Assembly: GCA_963841845.1 (NCBI GenBank)
Contig: CAWJEG010000008.1
Span: 213,079-277,078, forward strand
Origin: CAVVGZ01 sp963841845
Lineage (GTDB): Bacteria; Chloroflexota; Anaerolineae; Anaerolineales; Anaerolineaceae
Direction: 5' to 3'
Length of the DNA: 64,000 nt
The notes below the pieces were generated by a model. It had not been told where the DNA came from, made no database searches, and saw only the letters and a program-made list of their open reading frames with translations. Of the stretch, positions 26,338 through 35,760 are shown in pieces (within the stretch, counting starts at the first letter, position 1; the number at the start of each line of letters is the position of its first letter). The translations under genes and the position numbers were made by a program.

Positions 26338-26612
26338 GGCAATGACCGGGAAAAGTAGGTTGGTGAAATCCAACAGGGAAGTGAGAGCACAGACTGAAAC
26401 TCTCACCTGGAGGAAACCACCCCAAGTTCACCCACGAGCCTTCCAGGGGAACGGCTGGAAATAAGCCAAGTAGTCTGGAACGCAGGGCACAGCGTTATCA
26501 GGTGCAACCAATCGTCAAATAGTGACCGTTGGGTTGAGTGAGTTGTGCAAACAGCTAAAAAGGGTGGTACCGCGGAATCCCGTCCCTTTATGGGATGGGT
26601 GTTTCATTTAAA
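26338..26612 (+). ncRNA. T-box riboswitch controlling pheST
   Basis: The leader has the T-box order: a stem I start (GCAATGACCGGGAAAAGTAG), an apical part, and the conserved T-box AAGGGTGGTACCGCGG at 26559-26574. A candidate specifier TTC (Phe) followed by A lies at 26427-26429, fitting pheST control by uncharged tRNA-Phe. The downstream hairpin CCCGTCCC/GGGATGGG at about 26578-26600 is the terminator arm, but its U-tract (TGTTTCATTT) is weak. T-boxes normally induce synthetase genes when tRNA is uncharged. Confidence 0.9.
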
Positions 26613-26624
26613 TCAGGAGGTTGA

Positions 26625-27671
26625 ATGGCAGAGCAAGTGCAATTATTCCAAGATCTGGAAAGAATCCGCCAGGTGGCGTTGGAGGACCTGCAGGGTATCC
26701 AGGATGAAAAGGAGCTGCAGTCCTGGAGATCCCGGCATATGGGCCGCAATTCCCTCTACATGCAGGTATTCAGCAAGTTACCCGAACTACCAAAAGAGGA
26801 ACGACCGCAGATAGGCCAGGCTGCAAACAAAATTAAAAACGACCTGGAAACTGCCCTGGAAGCAAGACAGGCCGAGCTGAAAGCGGAGAGTCTGAAGCAA
26901 AGTCTATCCAGTGAGCGGCTGGATATCACCCTGCCTGGCAGAAGGGTATCTCATGGCAGACTTCACCCCTCTACCCTGACTTTGCGGAAAATTTACCAGA
27001 TTTTTGCAGAGATGGGTTTCCAAATCTTCCGGTCACCGGATGTTGAAACGGATTCGTTCAACTTTGAGTACCTTAATATGCCTCCCTACCATCCGGCCAG
27101 GGATATGTGGGATACATTTTTCACAACTACTCCGAATGTCCTCCTGCGAACACATACATCTCCCGGACAGATCCATGCGATGCGGAAATTCGCCCCGGAT
27201 CCCATACGGGTCATTTTACCCGGGATGGTATACCGCTATGAGCAGTTGAGTACCAGATCGGAGATTCAATTTAACCAGGTGGAATTGCTGGCAGTCGGCC
27301 GCGATATTACATTTATGGATCTTAAAGGGACGCTGGAAGACTTTACCCGCAGGATGTTTGGCGAAGATGCCAGAACACGACTCAGACCCTCTTATTTCCC
27401 ATTCACCGAACCCAGTGCAGAGATGGATGTGCGCTGTTACGTCTGTGGTGGATCGGGGTGTCCGGTGTGTAAAGGATCGGGCTGGGTAGAAATCCTTGGG
27501 TGCGGAATGGTCCATCCGGTAGTCTTGCGTTACGGTGGTTATGATCCGTCTCAATATACTGGTTTTGCGGCTGGTCTGGGTCCAGAACGGATTACCCTTA
27601 ACCGCTATCGGATTGATGATATTCGTCATTTTTGGGCAAATGACATTCGTTTTTTGGAGCAATTCTCATGA
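26625..27671 (+). CDS. pheS: Phenylalanyl-tRNA synthetase alpha subunit
   Basis: The catalytic subunit of the alpha2-beta2 PheRS, 348 residues. An N-terminal coiled coil (about 1-95) leads to the class II core: motif 2 VYRYEQLSTRSEIQFNQVE, a Cys-rich insert (CYVCGGSGCPVC) found in some PheS, and motif 3 GPERITLNRYRIDDIR. ATG at 26625 has AGGAGG upstream. The stop overlaps the start of pheT by four bases, implying translational coupling. Confidence 0.96.
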   Translation: MAEQVQLFQDLERIRQVALEDLQGIQDEKELQSWRSRHMGRNSLYMQVFSKLPELPKEERPQIGQAANKIKNDLETALEARQAELKAESLKQSLSSERLDITLPGRRVSHGRLHPSTLTLRKIYQIFAEMGFQIFRSPDVETDSFNFEYLNMPPYHPARDMWDTFFTTTPNVLLRTHTSPGQIHAMRKFAPDPIRVILPGMVYRYEQLSTRSEIQFNQVELLAVGRDITFMDLKGTLEDFTRRMFGEDARTRLRPSYFPFTEPSAEMDVRCYVCGGSGCPVCKGSGWVEILGCGMVHPVVLRYGGYDPSQYTGFAAGLGPERITLNRYRIDDIRHFWANDIRFLEQFS

Positions 27672-30203
27672 AAGTACCTGTTTCCTGGTTAAAAGATTTT
27701 GTTGATATTGACCTCAATCTTGAGGAACTGGCTAAATTAATGACCATGATTGGCTTGGAAATTGATGAGATCCGCCTGGTTGGATTAGCAATGCCACCGG
27801 GTGATCGACATGAATTTAAGATCTATGGTTTATCCTGGGAGCCTTCAAAGTTTGTGGTTGCACAAATTAACGAAGTTCTGCCTCATCCCAATGCTGACAG
27901 GTTGGTGCTGTGCCGGCTGGATGACGGCGAACAAGAAATCATTGTACTTACTGGCGCCCCTGACCTGTATCCATATAAAGGCATGGGTGCCCTGGAAAAA
28001 CCCTTGAAAGCCGCCTATGCCCGGGAGGGAGCCCAACTATATGATGGTCACCAGCCTGGAAACCAGCTGATGACATTAAAACGCACCAAAATACGCGGGA
28101 TTGAGTCTTTTTCAATGGTTTGTTCTGAAAAAGAACTGGGAATTTCGGATAACCATGAGGGAATTATCCTGCTGGATGATGATGCACCCACCGGTATGGC
28201 CCTTGTTGATTATATGGGTGACGCAGTTTTAGAGGTGGCCATCCTTCCCAATATGATCCGCTGTGCTTCCATCCTGGGGATAGCCCGTGAGATTGCTGCC
28301 TGTACCGGTAAAACATTGAAAAAACCAGAAAACAGGGTGGCGATGAAAGGAGCAAGCATAGGGGGTCAGGTATCCATTGAGATCCGGAATGCTGAACTAA
28401 ACCCGCGTTTTGTGGTTGGGTTAATTAAGGGTATCAAGGTGCAGCAAAGCCCATACCAGATTAAAGCGGCGGTTATATCTGGCCGGGATGCGTCCGATTA
28501 ATAGTGTTGTAGATGCTACGAACTACGTCATGCTTGAAACCGGTGAACCACTGCATGCCTTTGATTATGATGTGCTCGTCCAGCGTGCCGGAGGGAAAGC
28601 CCCAAAAATAATCACCAGGCCAGCATTGCCAAAAGAAAAATTAATCACCCTTGATCGAGTAGAAAGAACCCTCGATGATTACACGATTCTGGTGACCGAT
28701 ACTGCCGGTGCCTTATCCCTCGCCGGAGTTATGGGCGGTATGGACAGCGAAGTGACCGAAAATACCCAAAATGTCCTGCTTGAGGGGGCGACCTGGAACT
28801 TTATCAATGTACGACGAACAGTATCGGCGCAGCGACTTGAATCTGAGGCAGCGTACCGGTTTGCGCGCGGGCTGCACCCTGCCCTGGCTGAAGAAGGTGT
28901 TGTGAGTGGATTGAGGCGCATTGTGGAATGGAGTGGAGGGGAGATTGCTTCAGGATTGGTGGATGAATATCCCCGCCCTCTGGATGATGTTTTTGTCAAA
29001 ATCACCCCTGGAGAGGTTAAGCGCCTGCTGGGAATTGATTTAAGTGCTGCGGATATTGCCAGTTTGCTGAACAAATTAGAATTCGAGACGATTATTGATG
29101 GGGTGACGATCCAGGCAAAGATGCCGCAACACCGCATGGACATCAGTACAGACGAGCTTACAGGTAAGGCCGACCTGATGGAAGAAATTGCGCGTATGTA
29201 TGGGTATGACCGAATTCCATCCTCCAGATTAGCGGATCCTTTGCCTCCACAGCGAGCCAATGTACGCATGGAGAGGGAGGAAGAACTGCGGGATAAGCTG
29301 GTGAGCCTGGGACTTCAGGAAGTAGTTACCTATCGCCTGTCCTCTCCAGAACGTGAGCGACGGATATTACCGGCAGGATCCGGTCCATCAGAAATGGATT
29401 ATGTCAGGCTTCAAAATCCAATTTCTGCCGATAGGGTAGTTATGAGAAGAAGCCTGCTGGCTTCCATGTTGGAGATTGTAGAAAGGAATGCCAGGCTAAC
29501 CGAAAAACTGGAAATTTTTGAGATCGGGCCTGAATTTATCCCGCAACCTGATCAAGACCTTCCTGAAGAGCGCTTAAAACTGGTGATAGCACTGACGGGT
29601 TTGCGTTATAAACCGGCATGGGACATGAGTGAAGTCAAGAATATTGATTTCTTCGATCTGAAGGGATTACTGGAAGCCCTTTTTAACTCTTATCATATAA
29701 CCAACCTGATCTATGAGCCAGCTGACCATGCCACTTTTCACCCCGGGAAATGTGCAGCGATCTCCCGGGATGGCCAAAAAATTGGAGTCTTTGGAGAGAT
29801 CCACCCGCAGGTTGTTGAAAATTATGAGTTTTCAACTACCCCAATATTGGCTGCAGACCTTGACCTCGAGGTTTTATTTAATATTATTCAAGATCAATAC
29901 GAGGCAAAACCAGTACCGGTCTATCCCCCGGTAATTGAGGATATTGCTGTAATCGTGGATGAGAATTTGCCGGCAGGGGATGTAGAAAAGGCAATTTGGG
30001 AAGCTGGAGGAAAGATCCTGGTTCGGGTCAGCTTGTTTGATATCTTCAAAAGCGAACAGATCGGATTGGGTAAGAAGAGTCTGGCATACCGCATGACCTA
30101 CCAATCGCATGAAAAGACACTCACTGATGAAGAGGCTTCCACGATTCGCAACCGAATTGTCCGGCGCCTTGAAAAGGATCTTGGTGCAAAACTGCGTGGA
30201 TGA
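27668..30203 (+). CDS. pheT: Phenylalanyl-tRNA synthetase beta subunit (frameshifted in this sequence)
   Basis: PheT carries the tRNA-binding and editing modules. The N-terminal frame covers the tRNA-binding domain and B3/4 start; after a +1 break at 28463-28466 the rest continues from MRPINSVVDATNYVMLETG. Removing one base of AAAG restores KRRLYLAGMRPIN, the usual sequence. The joined product is about 844 residues, normal for PheT, with the B5, core and ferredoxin-like anticodon-binding domains ending RRLEKDLGAKLRG. pheT is essential, so a sequence error is likely. Confidence 0.95.
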
Positions 30204-30216
30204 AGAAAGATTGATA

Positions 30217-30258
30217 GAAAACAAAAAATCGCCTGGCGCCAGGCGATTTTTTGTTTTC
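30217..30258. terminator. Perfect 42-base palindrome between pheT and the aldo/keto reductase
   Basis: The 21-base arms are exact reverse complements, with GCCTGGC at the centre and A/T-rich outer parts. Both strands therefore read a GC-rich hairpin followed by TTTTTTG. It terminates pheT on the plus strand and the aldo/keto reductase on the minus strand. Confidence 0.88.
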
Positions 30259-30275
30259 AGATTAATGAGGGAAAT

Positions 30276-31236
30276 TTATTCCGGTGCATTACCCATGATG
30301 TGGTCAATTTGCTCGAGAATATCATTATCCAGTTTTTCAAGTGCTGCGGCTGCGAATAGATTTTCATCCAATTGTTCCAATTTTGTGGCACCCGTGATTA
30401 CGCAGGATACTTCGCGTAGCCTGAGCAGCCAACCAATTGCCAACTGTGCAGTGGTTATTCCAAGTTCTGTTGCCAGTTGGGTTAGCTGCCTGACGATGGC
30501 GATTTTCTCCGGAGTGATTTCATCTGCTATCCATTTATAATCGGGAAGGTTGGTACGGCTGCCGGCAGGAATGCCATCATTGTATTTTCCTGACAGGATA
30601 CCGAAGTACAAGGGGCTGTAAGACGGTTAATCCAATCCCAATTTCCTGGCAGACCGGCAGCAAATCCACCTCAACGCGTTTGCGGTGAAATAGATTATAT
30701 TGAGGCTGCTCCATTGAAGGCGGGATCAAGCCGTATTGGCGGGCAACTCCATGTGCTTCCATAATCCTGGCTGGTTCCCATTGAGAGGTGCCCCAGTAAA
30801 GAATCTTCCCTTGATGGATGAGGTCGTTCATGGTGCGCACAACTTCTTCGACCGGTGTGTCCGGATCGTAGCGGTGGCAGAAATACAGGTCGAGATACTC
30901 CAGCTGCATGCGATTGAGTGAGTTATGGATTGCCTCGGTGACATGCTTACGGGAAAGCCCGCGCCCGTTGGGACTGCTTGATAAGGGCTGGAATACCTTC
31001 GATGATATTACCAATTCCTGACGGGGCAGATCCTGGACGGCTTTTCCCATGATAATTTCAGCCATGCCTTTGGCATAAACATCTGCACAATCAAAATAAT
31101 TCACCCCATGATCGAAAGCAGAATGGATCATTCTGGCTGCCTGGTCTTCATCTAATTGTTTCCCGAAAGTAACCCATGACCCTAAAGCAATTTCACTCAC
31201 TTTTAATCCCGATTTTCCCAAACGACGATAATGCAT
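30276..31236 (-). CDS. Aldo/keto reductase, KCNAB/YghZ-like (frameshifted)
   Basis: An NAD(P)H-dependent reductase of the channel beta-subunit-like group: MHYRRLGKSGLKVSEIALG start, Asp and Tyr in YFDCADVYAKG, and RYDPDTPVEEV. The C-terminal third (FGILSGKYNDGIP onwards) is in another frame. Dropping one A at 30620-30621 (one T on the coding strand) gives GLTVYSPLYFGILSGKYNDG, the expected family sequence. The joined product is about 320 residues, the normal length. Substrate unknown. Confidence 0.9.
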
Positions 31237-31669
31237 TTTCGTCTCTCCTTCCTGAATAATATTAGGTTACCTGGTGTTGCCCCGTATCCCGGGGTTGGAT
31301 AGGATCCTGAATGTTGATATCCAGGATGAATTTCTTGAACATATCCTGGGCGAAAGATGAAAGCCGGTTTGTTTGAAATCCGATCATGATTTCTCTTGCA
31401 ATCAAAAAGATATTAAGATGATGGAAGCCAAGCAATGTGTTATCCCTCATCAGAAATTACTGTGAAAAATCTCACAATAATAAATTATACTTATGGGTAA
31501 TACTAAAAGAATACGATAAGTAATTCCTTCTAATAAATGTATTAATTGCAGTTAATCAATTATACTAACTGGTATTGGTTAAAATAACATAAGTGTGCCA
31601 GGTTGCTGCGAAGTAATTGAATTTGTTTATTGAACATAAAACCCCACTGGATATCAAGAAAGGAGATGC
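31237..31669. other. AT-rich intergenic region upstream of the cytochrome operon
   Basis: About 430 bases between divergent genes. A 62-codon minus reading at 31262-31450 has no ribosome site and no family; I do not accept it. The promoter of the cytochrome operon should be here but I cannot pin it down. Confidence 0.45.
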
Positions 31670-33124
31670 ATGAAAGATAGGAACCCAATTATCCTTTTGT
31701 GCTTAGCCTCACTGGTTGCCCTCTTTGTCATCAGTTGTTCACCCGAGCGTCCATCTAATGAGGTTCTTCTTAGTACACCGCTTGCGGAAAGTGTATTCGA
31801 AGCCGGAACCCTTCCAGCCAAGCTGACCACGCCCCAACTTAATTCCGGGCAAGTGACCCAGGAAGCTGCTGAAGTTGATTATTGTCTACAATGCCATTCG
31901 GATCAGCAAATGTTAATGAATGCTGCTGACCCGATTGCGGATAACAATCAAAACACCGTTGTAGAGGTTTGGTCTGGGGATCTTCCTAAAATGGAACCCT
32001 GGGAGAAAGTCCTGGTGGATCTCTCCGCATATGAAAGGGATGTCCACAGTGCAGCAAGCTGCACCTTTTGTCATAGTGGTGTCCAATCCAGTGATAAACA
32101 AACCGCCCACCAGGGGATTATTGCACGGCCTAGCGATGGTGAAAATCCGGTTTGCTCTACCTGTCATGTGCACACTGATAAGAGCCACGTTTTTACCAGC
32201 TTGAGCTTGCATTCAACATTAAATGGTTTCCTGACAGCACTGGAAGCCCGAAGCGATCCAGCGGATACACAAAATCATGCGGCGCTGGAAGAAATGTTTA
32301 CTTCCCAGTGTGCAACCTGCCATACATCATGTGGTGATTGCCATATATCTCAGCCAGCTGTTACGGGTGGTGGTTTTATTGATGGTCATGATTTTAATAA
32401 AACCCCTTCCCTAGAGCGTAATTGCAACGCCTGTCATGGCAGCCGGGCAGGTGACGAATTCATGGGAAATAACGAGGGTTTCGAAGCAGATGTGCATTAC
32501 AGCCAGGGCAACATGATCTGTACAGACTGCCACACCGCTGATCAAATGCACGGAAAATATCCGCCAACCGGTGCCGGGGAAGAAGTTGTTTCCCCGCCGG
32601 ATAATCGCTATTCAGGAGACCTGGGTCCCCAGTGTATAGATTGTCATCAATATGTTTTAATTGATAATAATGTCATGCACCGGGTTCACGGCGAAGATTT
32701 TTCCTGCCAGGTATGCCATTCCGTAAGTTATAAGAGCTGCGATGGCTGCCATGTTACGAAAAACGATGAAACTGAAATGCCTACCTTTAACCTGGATGGG
32801 TCTTCAATGACCTTCATGATTGGATTGAACCCCATTCAGGATGAAAACCATCCGGCTAAATATGCCACCCTGCGACATATACCCATCACCGAAACATCCT
32901 TTGAGGCTTATGGTAATAATCTCCTGCCGGAATTTGATAATTTACCCACCTGGGTTTATGCTACCCCGCATAACATACAACTCCAAACCCCTCAAAACAG
33001 GACCTGTGATTCCTGCCACGGGAATAAAGATATTTTCTTAACCAAAGAAAAAGTAACCAATTCCGAACTAGATGCAAATCAGAATGTAATTGTGGAAGAT
33101 ATACCCCCAACCCGTTTTAAATAA
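31670..33124 (+). CDS. Undecaheme c-type cytochrome lipoprotein
   Basis: A 484-residue exported protein with a lipobox (FVISC, Cys23) and 11 CxxCH heme-binding motifs by my count, including a CATCHTSCGDCH pair. Hemes are spread from about residue 73 to 447. Likely a periplasmic or cell-surface electron carrier. RBS AAGGAG precedes the ATG. It is followed by a Tat-exported Fe-S protein, an NrfD-type membrane protein and a second cytochrome, all on the same strand. The exact electron acceptor is unknown. Confidence 0.9.
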   Translation: MKDRNPIILLCLASLVALFVISCSPERPSNEVLLSTPLAESVFEAGTLPAKLTTPQLNSGQVTQEAAEVDYCLQCHSDQQMLMNAADPIADNNQNTVVEVWSGDLPKMEPWEKVLVDLSAYERDVHSAASCTFCHSGVQSSDKQTAHQGIIARPSDGENPVCSTCHVHTDKSHVFTSLSLHSTLNGFLTALEARSDPADTQNHAALEEMFTSQCATCHTSCGDCHISQPAVTGGGFIDGHDFNKTPSLERNCNACHGSRAGDEFMGNNEGFEADVHYSQGNMICTDCHTADQMHGKYPPTGAGEEVVSPPDNRYSGDLGPQCIDCHQYVLIDNNVMHRVHGEDFSCQVCHSVSYKSCDGCHVTKNDETEMPTFNLDGSSMTFMIGLNPIQDENHPAKYATLRHIPITETSFEAYGNNLLPEFDNLPTWVYATPHNIQLQTPQNRTCDSCHGNKDIFLTKEKVTNSELDANQNVIVEDIPPTRFK

Positions 33125-33298
33125 TCCTTGGTTCATATGGGTGGCAAAATTATTGGAGATACCGGTGCAAATGATGCTTTTAGATAACTAAATGGGAGTT
33201 GATTCTGGTTGACTATGGCTTTGGCTGGATCCAAAGATTAAGGATAAGAATGATAAGCATTCACAATCTTTACCGGTAGCACAAAGGAACTGCGAATT

Positions 33299-33952
33299 AT
33301 GAAAAAACAAGAAATTTCTAGAAGAAAATTTATGGGTCTAACCCTGGCAGGCGGGGGAGCTCTGGTAACCACGGGTTCCAGTCTGCTCAATATCAATCCG
33401 ATGACCGCCAATGAATCCAATGGGGCAGCATATGCCATGATTATTGATACAACCAAGTGTGTTGGCTGCGGAGCCTGTGTTACAGCCTGCACGATGGTGA
33501 ACGACCTACCAGATGGTAAGAGCTATATTCAGCGCATCGTAAAGGATGATGGAGACAATACCTGGTTTCTAATGATGAGCTGCCAGCACTGCGCAAATCC
33601 CCCCTGCGCAACCGTATGCCCGACCAATGCCACCTACATACGTCCGGACGGAGTGGTGATAACAGACCGGAAATTATGCGTGGGGTGCAAATATTGTATG
33701 TATGCCTGCCCTTATGAAGCCCGGGTGTACCTTCCTGATGAAGGTGTGGCTGATAAATGCTGGTTGTGCATGAACAGGGTACTGCAAGGGAAGGATCCCG
33801 GGTGTGTTTTTGCCTGCCTGTTTGGTGCGCGTATTTTCGGGAAAATTGATGATCCTGAAGTATCTAAAGTGCTGGCATCCGGAAAAGCTAAGCCGCTATA
33901 CCCGGAATTTGGCACAAACCCGGCAATTGTGACCTATATTATCGAATCATAA
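33299..33952 (+). CDS. Tat-exported four-cluster Fe-S protein (NrfC/DmsB-like)
   Basis: A 217-residue ferredoxin-like subunit with a twin-arginine signal (SRRKFMGLTLAGGGALV) and four cysteine groups (CVGCGACVTAC, CQHCANPPCATVC, CVGCKYCMYAC, CWLC..C..AC), matching four [4Fe-4S] clusters. Family members pass electrons between an NrfD-type quinone-binding subunit and cytochromes or a molybdopterin subunit. It starts after AAGGA and is 22 bases before the nrfD-like gene. Confidence 0.92.
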   Translation: MKKQEISRRKFMGLTLAGGGALVTTGSSLLNINPMTANESNGAAYAMIIDTTKCVGCGACVTACTMVNDLPDGKSYIQRIVKDDGDNTWFLMMSCQHCANPPCATVCPTNATYIRPDGVVITDRKLCVGCKYCMYACPYEARVYLPDEGVADKCWLCMNRVLQGKDPGCVFACLFGARIFGKIDDPEVSKVLASGKAKPLYPEFGTNPAIVTYIIES

Positions 33953-33973
33953 GCAGCAGACAAGAGGAGCAAT

Positions 33974-34964
33974 ATGCAAGAAGAATGGGGTTGGATCATC
34001 GCAATTTATCTTTTCTTGGGGGGCCTTGGGGCCGGCGCCTGCATGGTTGCTGTTTTCATGGAATTTTTTAGAAAAATAAATCAGTGTGTTTCATCCTGTC
34101 CAGTCACCCTGGTTGGTGCAACCATACCAGGCCCAATCCTGGCTATTGGTACCCTGCTGTTGATCTTAGATCTTGGCCAGGGACTGCAAAAACCGTTGTT
34201 AATTATTAACTTGTACACCCATTTCACTTCCGTAATGACCTGGGGAACATGGATACTGACCCTTTTTATTCCGGTTTCAATGGTGTACGGATTTTTTGAG
34301 GTAATGGATTTTAAGCCGGAAGCCTGGGAATGGATAAAATCCAGATCCTGGATAGTCAGAATGGAAAAGTTCCATACATTTTTAGAAAATTTCCAGCTAA
34401 AGCGCAACAAGCAAGGCATAGCCTTGGTGTCAGGTGTACTGGCGCTGGGCGTGGCTCTATATACAGGCTTGCTGATCAGCATAGTTGGTCCAGCCGTCCC
34501 ATTCTGGTCTATTCCGCTGATACCTGCCCTTCCTATACCCATCCTTCCGTTGCTCTTCTTATCCTCAGCGCTCTCCTCCGGGCTGGCAATCACGGTAGAT
34601 TTTGTAGACAGCGTGCTAAACCATGATTCTCACGAACATATGAGCCGGCTCCCCTATTACCATCTGGCAATAATCCTGATTGAAGGACTTTTTATCAGCC
34701 TATTATTAATTCAATGCCAATTCTAGTGGAGGAGCGGCAGCTCAGTCGGCCGAGGCTATTATCAGCGGTCCATACAGCATTTTGTTCTGGTTTTTTGTTG
34801 TTGGTCTGGGGCTTATTATTCCGGTGATCATACACGGAATACACAGTTCGGGTAAAAAGAAATTGAATGATAATATTTGCCTTGCCAATGCTCTTGGAGT
34901 TCTGTTTTCAAGTCTCATACTGAGATTTGTTATCGTAGCGGCTGGCATCCACGCATTTTTGTGA
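33974..34964 (+). CDS. NrfD/PsrC-type quinol-interacting membrane protein (frameshifted)
   Basis: A polytopic membrane protein that exchanges electrons with menaquinone in related complexes. The N-terminal frame covers about 250 residues and stops at 34726; the remaining two helices (GGAAAQSAEAIISGPYSILF onwards, to IHAFL) are in the +1 frame. Omitting one base at about 34708-34712 joins them, giving about 330 residues, nearer the normal family length. The join is inferred from hydrophobic pattern and typical NrfD end. It lies between the Fe-S gene and the second cytochrome. Confidence 0.82.
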
Positions 34965-34976
34965 GGTGATATTGAC

Positions 34977-35705
34977 ATGATTCCAAAAAATTGGTCTGAT
35001 TGGACGATTGCCCCGATAGCTTTTGCTGTCATTATTGTATTGATCCTGCTTGGATCGGTTGTTGTGCCTATCGTCAGTGGTATTTCTCCAGAAGAAGAAC
35101 CCACAATTGTGAAGAAGGGTATGATACAGTTTGGTTCACTGAAATCCCAGGCATGCGTAGATTGCCACACCAACAAAGAAGCGCTGATGGAAGTTGCTAA
35201 GAATTCGGCTGCGGTTGACGAGGTCTTCATTGATCCGGTCTATTTAACCGGGTATCATGCCCAGCTTGGCTGCAGCACCTGTCATTTGGGTAATGGGGAG
35301 GCAAAAACCTTTGATGAAGCCCATACAAATTTACTGGTTGCCCCCAGCTATTATGGGGACAGCCGTGTAGAAAGCATCTGCATCACCTGCCATGGAGATA
35401 TTACAGAAAAAAGTATCAACACCTCTGAAAAAACCATTCATGATGAATTTCTGGATGTCAGGCATAAAGATTCTACCATTGACCGCTGCAGCACCTGCCA
35501 TGGTCAGGTAGCCCACGGATCGGATCCATTTACTGAGAATTCCCACCTTACAGGAATCCAGACTACATGCCACTCCTGCCACGCTAGTTTCAGTAATGAA
35601 TCACAACTAAGGTGTCAGGACTGTCATGATAACCCCCATGAGGTTGATGCTGATTGTATTGACTGCCACTCGGTTGAAGAATGGGCTATAAAATCCCCTG
35701 AATAA
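34977..35705 (+). CDS. Membrane-anchored multiheme c-type cytochrome (NapC/NrfH-like)
   Basis: A 242-residue protein with one N-terminal membrane helix (about 11-33) that anchors it, then seven CxxCH motifs by my count (CVDCH, CSTCH, CITCH, CSTCH, CHSCH, CQDCH, CIDCH). The CHSCH motif overlaps a TTCHSCHA stretch. It ends 33 bases before a terminator. It probably takes electrons from quinol or the NrfD protein and passes them to the undecaheme protein, forming one respiratory unit. Confidence 0.88.
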   Translation: MIPKNWSDWTIAPIAFAVIIVLILLGSVVVPIVSGISPEEEPTIVKKGMIQFGSLKSQACVDCHTNKEALMEVAKNSAAVDEVFIDPVYLTGYHAQLGCSTCHLGNGEAKTFDEAHTNLLVAPSYYGDSRVESICITCHGDITEKSINTSEKTIHDEFLDVRHKDSTIDRCSTCHGQVAHGSDPFTENSHLTGIQTTCHSCHASFSNESQLRCQDCHDNPHEVDADCIDCHSVEEWAIKSPE

Positions 35706-35733
35706 TTATTAACCTGTTTAAGATGGTTTCTTC

Positions 35734-35758
35734 AAATGCCCCATTTTGGGGCATTTTT
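35734..35758. terminator. Terminator between the cytochrome operon and kamA-like gene
   Basis: AAATGCCCC / GGGGCATTT with a five-base loop followed by TTTTT on the plus strand. It ends just before the convergent stop at 35761, so it may serve both genes. Confidence 0.8.
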
Positions 35759-35760
35759 AG

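Noticed and set aside
31262..31450. 62-codon minus reading upstream of the aldo/keto reductase
   Set aside because: No ribosome site before the ATG and no family; adjacent to a gene with its own start.
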